Part shown: positions 6,341 to 12,155 of the stretch, piece by piece
Position numbering within the stretch: position 1 is the stretch's first letter
Layout: the number at the start of each line of letters is the position of its first letter
Origin: DASSBG01 sp964583865
Lineage (GTDB): Bacteria > Pseudomonadota > Gammaproteobacteria > Xanthomonadales > Rhodanobacteraceae
DNA: 12,155 nt
Direction: 5' to 3'
Assembly: GCA_964583865.1 (NCBI GenBank)
Contig: CAZOXZ010000077.1
Span: forward strand, 1-12,155
Notes under the pieces: model-generated
Databases searched by the model: none
Told to the model about the DNA's origin: nothing
What the model saw: only the letters and a program-made list of their open reading frames with translations
Made by a program: the position numbers and the translations under genes

Positions 6341-8215
6341 TCAGATGATCGACAGCTTTTTCAGCTTGCGCCCGCGATGCGTCAGCGCCACCAGGGCATG
6401 CGAGCCCACCACGGCACTGAACATCGAGGTCAGGATGCCGATGGACAGGGTCACGCCGAAACCCTTGATGGGGCCGGAGCCGAGGGTCAACAGGGCCAGG
6501 CCGGAAATCAGCGTGGTGACGTTGGCATCGAGAATGGTGTCCCAGGCTTTTTCGTAGCCGAGCCGGATGGCCGCGAAAGGCGTGGTCCCGGCACGCAACT
6601 CATCCCGTATTCGCTCGCAGATGAGCACGTTGGCATCCACCGCCATGCCCATGGTCAGCACGATACCGGCAATGCCGGGCATGGTCAGCGTGGCCTGGAA
6701 CAGACTGAGAATCGCCGTCAGAAGAATCAGGTTGAGGATCAGTGCCAGGTCGGCGATCACGCCGAAGAACTTGTAGTAGATGATCATGAAGATCACCACC
6801 AGCACCAGGCCGAGGAGCATGGCGCGAAAGCCGCGCTCGATATTCTCGGCACCCATCGACGGGCCGATCACGCTTTCGGAAACAATCACCATCGGTGCCG
6901 CCAGCGACCCGGCGCGCAGCAGCAAGGCGAGCTCGGAAGCCGAGTTGATGCTCTCCAGACCCGTGGTCTGGAAGCGCTTGCCGAACACGCCGCGCACCGT
7001 GGCGTAGCTGATCACCTCCTCGGTGACCTTGATGGTGCGCACTTCCTTGCCGTCGACCGTCTTGATCTCGGGCGTGCGCTCGACGAACACCACCGCCATC
7101 GGATTGCCGATGTTGTTGCGGGTGAACTCCAGCATCTTGCGTGCGCCGGATGCGTTAAGCTCCACATCCACCTTGGGCGTTCCGCTCTGCTGGTCGAAGC
7201 CGGAAGACGCGTCCACCAGCTCGTCGCCGGTGACAATCACCTGTTTTTTCAGTACCACCGGCGTGCCATCGCGCATGTAATAAAGACGATCATCCGGCGG
7301 CACGATGCCGGTCCGTACCGCCTCCAGCGGATTCACGTCCGGATCACCGGCGCGGTATTCCAGCGTCGCCGTGGCACCGATGATCTTCTTGGCCTGGGCA
7401 GTATCCTGCACACCTGCCAGCTCGACCACGATGTGATCCTCGCCTTGCTGCTGGATGACGGGTTCGGCCACGCCCAGGGCGTTGACACGATTGCGCAAGG
7501 TGCCGAGGTTCTGGTCAATGGCCGACTGGGCGATCTCGCGCAGGCGCTCGGGCTTGATGCTGACCACGAGCTCGTAGCCCTCTGCGCCGGAGACACCATT
7601 GTCGATGTTCAGGTCCTGGGCATTGTCCTCCATGATCATGTCGTACGCCTTGGCACGATCATCGCTGGTCCGCAGCATAACGTGAATCTTGCCATCATGA
7701 AGCTGCACGGACTTGTAGCGGATCTTGGCATTGCGCAAGGTGCCACGGACGTTTTCCAGATAGCGTTGCTGCTGCTTCTGGACCACGGCCTGCTGATCCA
7801 CCTCCATGAGGAAGTGCACGCCGCCGCGCAAGTCCAGACCCAGCGGCATGGCATTGGCATGGATGGCCTGCAACCAGTCCGGCACCGTCGATGCCTGGTT
7901 CAGGGCCACGATGTAGTCGTCGCCCAGCGCATCACGCAGCACATCGGCCGCTTCGAGCTGGTCGGCGGCGCTGCCATAGCGCGTCAGGATCTGGTCGTCC
8001 TGGACGGCCATGTTCTCCAGCTGGATATCGTTCTTGCGCAGGGCGTTGACGACGGTATCCTGGGTATCCTGGGTATCCTGGGTGATGGTCACGCCACGGT
8101 TGGGTGAAATCTGCACGGCTGGCTGCGGTTGGTACACGTTCGGCAGCGCATAAATGATGCCGACCACGAGTGTGACCAGTACCAGCCAGTACTTCCAGCG
8201 GGGAAAGTCGATCAT
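6341..8215 (-). CDS. secD: Protein translocase subunit SecD
   Basis: 624 residues, close to the usual 615. Inner-membrane partner of SecF with a large periplasmic P1 domain that binds emerging substrate. There is one helix near residues 10-25, then PLGLDLRGGVHFLMEVD (about 124-140), the classic SecD signature, and NALGVAEPVIQQQGEDHIVVELAGV (about 245-269). The C-terminal membrane half has PSMGAENIERG and GMAVDANVLICERIRDEL, with Asp527 as the conserved charged membrane residue. An oddity is a threefold Gln-Asp-Thr repeat at residues 46-54, encoded by a perfect 9-bp tandem repeat; the region is about three residues longer than E. coli SecD by eye. It starts 20 bases after yajC and ends 12 bases before secF. 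Confidence 0.97.
   Translation of the reverse strand: MIDFPRWKYWLVLVTLVVGIIYALPNVYQPQPAVQISPNRGVTITQDTQDTQDTVVNALRKNDIQLENMAVQDDQILTRYGSAADQLEAADVLRDALGDDYIVALNQASTVPDWLQAIHANAMPLGLDLRGGVHFLMEVDQQAVVQKQQQRYLENVRGTLRNAKIRYKSVQLHDGKIHVMLRTSDDRAKAYDMIMEDNAQDLNIDNGVSGAEGYELVVSIKPERLREIAQSAIDQNLGTLRNRVNALGVAEPVIQQQGEDHIVVELAGVQDTAQAKKIIGATATLEYRAGDPDVNPLEAVRTGIVPPDDRLYYMRDGTPVVLKKQVIVTGDELVDASSGFDQQSGTPKVDVELNASGARKMLEFTRNNIGNPMAVVFVERTPEIKTVDGKEVRTIKVTEEVISYATVRGVFGKRFQTTGLESINSASELALLLRAGSLAAPMVIVSESVIGPSMGAENIERGFRAMLLGLVLVVIFMIIYYKFFGVIADLALILNLILLTAILSLFQATLTMPGIAGIVLTMGMAVDANVLICERIRDELRAGTTPFAAIRLGYEKAWDTILDANVTTLISGLALLTLGSGPIKGFGVTLSIGILTSMFSAVVGSHALVALTHRGRKLKKLSII
8054..8083 (-). repeat. 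9-bp tandem repeat (three copies) coding Gln-Asp-Thr in SecD
   Basis: GGTATCCTG on the plus strand occurs three times without mismatch (8054-8062, 8063-8071, 8072-8080) and is followed by GGT of a partial fourth. Read on the minus strand it encodes (Gln-Asp-Thr)x3. Perfect identity at the DNA level points to recent slippage expansion, in frame, within an essential-type gene. Confidence 0.9.
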
Positions 8216-8235
8216 TCGTCAGTGTCCGTTGGCGA

Positions 8236-8580
8236 TCAGGAGGACTTCAAGGTGCCCTTGGGAAGCACCTGGGAAATGGCATGTTTCTGGACCTTGAGCT
8301 TCACCTTGTCAGCCACCTCCACGGTGACAAAGCTCTCACCGAGCTCCTCCACGCGCCCGGCAATGCCGCCGTTGGTGACCACCTCGTCACCGCGCCCAAG
8401 CTGGCTGAGCATCTCCCGATGCTCCTTCATGCGCTTGTTCTGCGGACGGATGAGCATGAAGTAGAACATGCCGCCCAGAACAACGATGAAAATGATGGTC
8501 ATCATGCCGGACCCGGCCGCGGCATTGCCGGCCGCGCCGGACGCCGCTTGCGCTTGGGCGCTGGAAATGAAGAAGTCCAT
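8236..8580 (-). CDS. yajC: Sec translocase accessory subunit YajC
   Basis: 114 residues, typical size. A single-pass inner-membrane protein that associates with SecDF. After a short Ala/Gly-rich N-terminus (MDFFISSAQAQAA) it has one helix (residues about 26-45, MTIIFIVVLGGMFYFMLIRP), then the family signature RPQNKRMKEHREM and the cytoplasmic GRGDEVVTNGGIAGRV segment. AGAGAG upstream is only a modest ribosome binding site. The gene lies 112 bases after tgt; a CATAAT at 8646-8651 (minus-strand sense) could be a -10 box for a yajC-secD-secF transcript, but I see no good -35. Order and content match the common proteobacterial tgt-yajC-secD-secF operon. Confidence 0.96.
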   Translation of the reverse strand: MDFFISSAQAQAASGAAGNAAAGSGMMTIIFIVVLGGMFYFMLIRPQNKRMKEHREMLSQLGRGDEVVTNGGIAGRVEELGESFVTVEVADKVKLKVQKHAISQVLPKGTLKSS

Positions 8581-8692
8581 TGCTTGGCTCTCTGGTTGTG
8601 AGGTGAACAGGCCCGGCGGTGAGCGACAGGCCCAAAAGGCGAAGAATTATGCCATGCCCGCGGTTTCCATGCAGAAAAAATTGCCGGGTGGC

Positions 8693-9814
<1,122 letters not shown>

Positions 9815-9829
9815 GGAAGTCATCCCGCA

Positions 9830-9858
9830 ATTATCACGGCTGACGATCGCCTCGTCAC
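9830..9858 (-). promoter_or_regulatory. Candidate sigma70-like promoter for tgt
   Basis: On the minus strand, GTGACG (9858-9853) and GATAAT (9835-9830) are separated by exactly 17 bases, matching consensus at four and five of six positions. Transcription would begin around 9823-9825, leaving a leader of about 10 bases before the ATG at 9814. That would exclude the alternative ATG at 9823 as an efficient start. Inferred from sequence only. Confidence 0.4.
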
Positions 9859-9877
9859 CTGCAACATGCCGACGCCA

Positions 9878-11056
9878 TCAAGCCATGTGGTCGGCAAAAC
9901 TGTCCGGCTTGCCATTCCAGGGCTCGAAATAGGTTCGCGACGGGCGCTCCACGGAATGCTGCGGCCCACGTCGGGTCATCTTCAACGCCTTGAAACCGTC
10001 CAGCCACAGCGACACGAGGTTGGTGACGCGTTCATTGCGGCACAGAGCGGCATGGTCACCGGCGCCCTGGAATGCGCCCAGGGTCACGCCTTTCACGGCT
10101 GCACTGAGAAGGTGCACCCGGCCATCGCCCAGCTTGTCCTGCACGACGGCGGCGAAATCGAACCAGTTGGGATTGCGCTTGTTGTCTGTCTGCACCGGCA
10201 GTTGGCGCGCGGTCGCCACACCCGTACCGCACAGAACCAGGATATCGTCGCCATGCCGCGCCAGCGTCGCATCCGGCAACATCGGCGCATCGCTGTGGCC
10301 GCCAAAATGCGCCCGGCGGCCACGCACAAAGGCCTCGGCATCGGCCAGGAAGCGCGCACTGAAGCCGCCGCCATCGCGCACATTGGCCTGCCAGTTGGCC
10401 GCATCGAACAAATCGACATCGCGGCCGGCCTCGTCGACCGCGGCCGATTTCCAGGACGGCGTCATCTGGTAAACCGACGGAAACGTGCGCGCGATGAAGC
10501 GGTAATCCTCGTCCGTGCCGAACCAGCCATCGTGTTCGCCCACCACCAGCGCATACGGCGCACCGATGGCCCCACGGAATGGCGGCGCGATGAAGACAAT
10601 GCGGCCAATGCCGGTGAACGGCTGGCGCCGGTTGCGCATGGCCAGCGCCGAGCGCAGCAACAGCCCGCCCATGGAATGGGTGACAAACTGCAGTTCCGGC
10701 GTCCGCCCGGCCGCTTCCTCACGCGCCGACAAGATGCGCATGGCTCGCACCAGCCGCTCTGCGGACAACTCCAGCGGCTTGCGCCAGTCGTAACTGAAGG
10801 TGTACACGGGCTGCGGCGCCTTCCATGACCGCAACTTGGCAATCATGTGTCCGTAGGCGTAGTGGATGAGGCGGCCCGGACGCATCCAATGGCCATCCGC
10901 AGCATCGTAACGACCATTGGCGAGGGCGAAGTCCTCGGGATCCTCGACCAGATCCCCGACCACCATGTCCTCGAACGACCAGCGCCGCGGCCAATCGAGC
11001 GGATAGCTGTCAATCAGCTCCGACCCCTTGATCCCCGGAATGAAGACGATTGCCAT
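9878..11056 (-). CDS. LCAT-like alpha/beta hydrolase (lecithin:cholesterol acyltransferase-type fold)
   Basis: 392 residues. Probably a lipase, esterase or acyltransferase of the LCAT-like alpha/beta-hydrolase group; the substrate is unknown. The protein opens almost directly with the oxyanion-loop motif IPGIKGSEL (residues 6-14). FSYDWRKP (87-94) is the Y-D-W-R element typical of LCAT relatives. THSMGG (126-131) is the nucleophile elbow with Ser128, having Thr where most lipases have Gly. IAPPFRGAIG (156-165) follows. His335 in GAGDHAAL is the likely catalytic His. The usual GDGTVP segment is replaced by GDGRVHL (310-316), and the catalytic acid is not certain. There is no signal peptide, lipobox or membrane helix, so it is probably cytosolic, unusual for a lipase relative. 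A strong GGAGGA stands 6 bases before the ATG. It lies upstream of tgt on the same strand. Confidence 0.85.
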   Translation of the reverse strand: MAIVFIPGIKGSELIDSYPLDWPRRWSFEDMVVGDLVEDPEDFALANGRYDAADGHWMRPGRLIHYAYGHMIAKLRSWKAPQPVYTFSYDWRKPLELSAERLVRAMRILSAREEAAGRTPELQFVTHSMGGLLLRSALAMRNRRQPFTGIGRIVFIAPPFRGAIGAPYALVVGEHDGWFGTDEDYRFIARTFPSVYQMTPSWKSAAVDEAGRDVDLFDAANWQANVRDGGGFSARFLADAEAFVRGRRAHFGGHSDAPMLPDATLARHGDDILVLCGTGVATARQLPVQTDNKRNPNWFDFAAVVQDKLGDGRVHLLSAAVKGVTLGAFQGAGDHAALCRNERVTNLVSLWLDGFKALKMTRRGPQHSVERPSRTYFEPWNGKPDSFADHMA

Positions 11057-11103
11057 CGCTGTCCTCCGTTGCCGCTACCGAATCCAGCATACCGCAACGG
11101 CAG

Positions 11104-11161
11104 CCGGCAACCGGCAACCGGGAATCGAGAATCGGGAATCGGGAATCGGGAATCGGGCATC
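11104..11161 (+). repeat. Non-coding heptamer tracts (CCGGCAA, then GGGAATC)
   Basis: Two CCGGCAA units (11104-11117) and two C residues lead into six GGGAATC-type heptamers (11120-11161; second unit GAGAATC, last unit GGGCATC). GGGAATC tracts of this sort are, from memory, scattered between genes of Xanthomonadales. The tract lies 48 bases upstream of the hydrolase start and runs into the 169-bp repeat array. Confidence 0.9.
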
Positions 11162-11241
11162 ATCGGGACACGGTACCCGGGACCCGGGACCCGCCGGTTT
11201 GTCCGGGTTCGCGGCCATGGCTGCGTCACGGCCAATTCACG

Positions 11242-11268
11242 CCCCGTCGCCTGCAGGCAGGCTCCTAC
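11242..11268 (-). repeat. REP-like palindrome, GTAG head (copy 1)
   Basis: On the minus strand, GTAGGA is followed by a 6-bp hairpin GCCTGC-CT-GCAGGC (11262-11249) and CGACGGGG. The GTAG head plus short palindrome is the design of REP elements known from Stenotrophomonas and Pseudomonas. Confidence 0.8.
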
Positions 11269-11297
11269 ACCGGTGCGGCAGGCCGGCTGCAGAATCT

Positions 11298-11320
11298 GAA
11301 GGAGCGTGCCCGCACGCGAC
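11298..11320 (+). repeat. REP-like palindrome, GAAGGAG head (copy 1)
   Basis: GAAGGA precedes a perfect 6-bp hairpin GCGTGC-CC-GCACGC (11304-11317) followed by GAC. It is in opposite orientation to the GTAG-headed palindrome 30 bases to its left, so the two form an inverted REP pair. Confidence 0.78.
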
Positions 11321-11410
11321 CCGTGGAATCGGGCATCATCGGGACACGGCACCCGGTACCCGCCCGTTCGTCCGCGTTCGTGGCCATGGCTGCGTCACGG
11401 CCAATTCACG

Positions 11411-11436
11411 CCCCGTCGCCTGCAGGCAGGCTCCTA
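11411..11436 (-). repeat. REP-like palindrome, GTAG head (copy 2, cut by the gap)
   Basis: Identical to copy 1 over the visible bases, including the full 6-bp stem; the run of N begins after CTCCTA, so the last base of the head is not seen. Confidence 0.78.
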
Positions 11437-11536
11437 NNNNNNNNNNNNNNNNNNNNNNNNNNNNNNNNNNNNNNNNNNNNNNNNNNNNNNNNNNNNNNNN
11501 NNNNNNNNNNNNNNNNNNNNNNNNNNNNNNNNNNNN
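11437..11536. other. Assembly gap of exactly 100 N
   Basis: One hundred undetermined bases lie inside the tandem array. By comparison with copy 1, the sequence between CTCCTA and CCGGCTGC should be 15 bases (or 15 plus a multiple of 169), so the 100 N is most likely a placeholder of arbitrary length rather than a measured distance. Confidence 0.95.
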
Positions 11537-11551
11537 CCGGCTGCAGAATCT

Positions 11552-11574
11552 GAAGGAGCGTGCCCGCACGCGAC
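11552..11574 (+). repeat. REP-like palindrome, GAAGGAG head (copy 2)
   Basis: Identical to the plus-strand copy at 11298-11320, with the GCGTGC-CC-GCACGC stem. It is the first complete element after the assembly gap. Confidence 0.78.
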
Positions 11575-11664
11575 CCGTGGAATCGGGCATCGTCGGGACA
11601 CGGCACCCGGTACCCGCCCGTTCGTCCGCGTTCGCGGCAATGGCTGCGTCACAGGCCATTCACG

Positions 11665-11691
11665 CCCCGTCGCCAGCAGGCTGACTCCTAC
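11665..11691 (-). repeat. REP-like palindrome, GTAG head (diverged copy 3)
   Basis: The GTAGGA head and CGACGGGG tail are kept. The stem reads GTCAGC-CT-GCTGGC on the minus strand (11685-11672). Against copy 1, one pair has switched from T-A to A-T and another from C-G to T-G, so all six stem positions can still pair. Confidence 0.72.
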
Positions 11692-11720
11692 AGCGACCGC
11701 GTCATTCATCCACAAACCGT

Positions 11721-11750
11721 GCCCCGGAAACCACTGCGTGCCTCCGGGGC
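11721..11750 (-). terminator. Probable terminator of gap
   Basis: An 8-bp stem, GCCCCGGA with TCCGGGGC (11721-11728 and 11743-11750), has a 14-base loop and begins 24 bases beyond the gap stop codon. In the minus-strand sense only a weak U-tract follows (ACGGTTTGTGG), so efficiency is uncertain. Confidence 0.6.
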
Positions 11751-11774
11751 GCGAACGTTACTTCACGAAGATGG

Positions 11775-12155
11775 TCACTCGGCGGCCACCAAGGCCTCGA
11801 CCATGTCCAGCATGCGGTTGGAGAAGCCCCACTCGTTGTCGTACCAGGACAGGACCTTCACCAGCGTGCCACCCATCACACGTGTCTGCGTTGCATCGAA
11901 GGTGCTGGAAGACGGGTTGTGATTGAAATCCATGGATACCAACGGCTCGGCATTGACTGTCAGCACGCCGCGCATCGGGCCGTTGGCAGCGGCTTCCACA
12001 ACCGTGTTCACTTCCTCGATGCTGGTCTCGCGCGCAGCAACGAAGGTCAGATCCACGGCCGAGACATTGATGGTGGGCACACGCATGGAAAAACCATCCA
12101 GCTTGCCATTCAGCTCCGGCAGCACCAGGCCCACGGCCACGGCCGCACCGGTCTT
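11775..12155 (-). CDS. gap: Glyceraldehyde-3-phosphate dehydrogenase (3' part)
   Basis: Open at the window's right edge; about the last 126 of roughly 335 residues are present. The cytosolic glycolytic enzyme oxidises glyceraldehyde-3-phosphate with NAD and phosphate. The visible segment starts KTGAA and continues with VGLVLPELNGKLDG, RVPTINVSAVDLTF, the S-loop/anion-site neighbourhood and the near-invariant VLSWYDNEWGFSNRMLDMV close to the C-terminus. The active-site Cys lies upstream, outside the window. It ends in a TGA at 11775 and is followed by a hairpin and then the repeat-rich spacer; the next minus-strand gene starts 718 bases away, so gap is probably not cotranscribed with it. Confidence 0.97.
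   Translation of the reverse strand, partial: KTGAAVAVGLVLPELNGKLDGFSMRVPTINVSAVDLTFVAARETSIEEVNTVVEAAANGPMRGVLTVNAEPLVSMDFNHNPSSSTFDATQTRVMGGTLVKVLSWYDNEWGFSNRMLDMVEALVAAE

Larger units (their letters stand above)
11151..11691 (+). repeat. Tandem array of a ~169-bp BIME-like unit, at least 2.6 copies, broken by an assembly gap
   Basis: Copies start at AATCGGGCAT on 11151, 11327 and 11581. The first is 176 bases because it holds one extra 7-bp GGACCCG unit (11173-11193 has three such units, 11349-11362 has two); without it the period is 169. Copies 1 and 2 share an identical 47-base block (11221-11267 and 11390-11436). Copy 3 is partial and more diverged, ending near 11691. Each unit contains a GTAGGAG-headed hairpin on the minus strand and a GAAGGAG-headed hairpin on the plus strand, an arrangement like bacterial interspersed mosaic elements. 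No reading frame with coding character was found in it. Confidence 0.88.

Noticed and set aside
5795..8107. A 770-residue plus-strand open frame antisense to secD/secF
   Set aside because: It is a codon shadow: the opposite strand encodes full-length SecF and SecD with all signature motifs, while this frame is His/Gln/Asp-rich with no domain, as high-GC antisense frames usually are.
11151..11691. CRISPR array
   Set aside because: The repeats are about 169 bp direct copies with conserved interiors, not short repeats separated by unique spacers, and no cas gene is present.
11028..11926. Open frames running through the repeat array and the N gap
   Set aside because: They consist of tandem-repeat translation and unknown residues, overlap gap and the hydrolase in other frames, and depend on an arbitrary 100-N length.

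Overview
The window looks like chromosomal DNA of a high-GC gammaproteobacterium of the Xanthomonadales type (Xanthomonadaceae/Lysobacteraceae or Rhodanobacteraceae); I cannot name the genus. The evidence is a single-chain (homodimeric-type) pyruvate dehydrogenase E1, the order tgt-yajC-secD-secF, GGGAATC heptamer tracts and GTAGGAG-headed REP palindromes as I remember them from that order, a DUF6491-like lipoprotein, and an 'IFxDGFE' motif in a secreted protease.

Layout. Plus strand, left part: the 3' part of aceE (1-1095) closed by a textbook rho-independent terminator; a secreted reprolysin-like (M12B-type) zinc metalloprotease (1418-3901); and two short lipoprotein genes (4010-4474 and 4568-5296). 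A hairpin at 5315-5344 lies between these and the convergent minus-strand genes. Minus strand, read right to left: the 3' end of gap (GAPDH, 12155-11775), a 718-bp repeat-rich spacer holding a 100-N assembly gap, an LCAT-like alpha/beta hydrolase (11056-9878), tgt (9814-8693), yajC (8580-8236), secD (8215-6341) and secF (6328-5369).

How the genes fit together. YajC, SecD and SecF form the accessory complex of the SecYEG translocon that drives late steps of export. They are encoded, as in many proteobacteria, behind the queuosine tRNA-modification gene tgt. The protease and both lipoproteins would be Sec clients, but nothing in the sequence ties them functionally to secDF. AceE and GapDH are central-carbon housekeeping enzymes that simply bound the window.

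The most unusual content is repetitive. Heptamer (7-bp) tracts and paired, oppositely oriented REP hairpins build a roughly 169-bp tandem unit between gap and the hydrolase. The same GGGAATC heptamer also sits inside the aceE reading frame, where it is translated as an extra linker. No defence system, CRISPR array, insertion sequence or prophage is visible, and I do not see a wholly new multigene system here.
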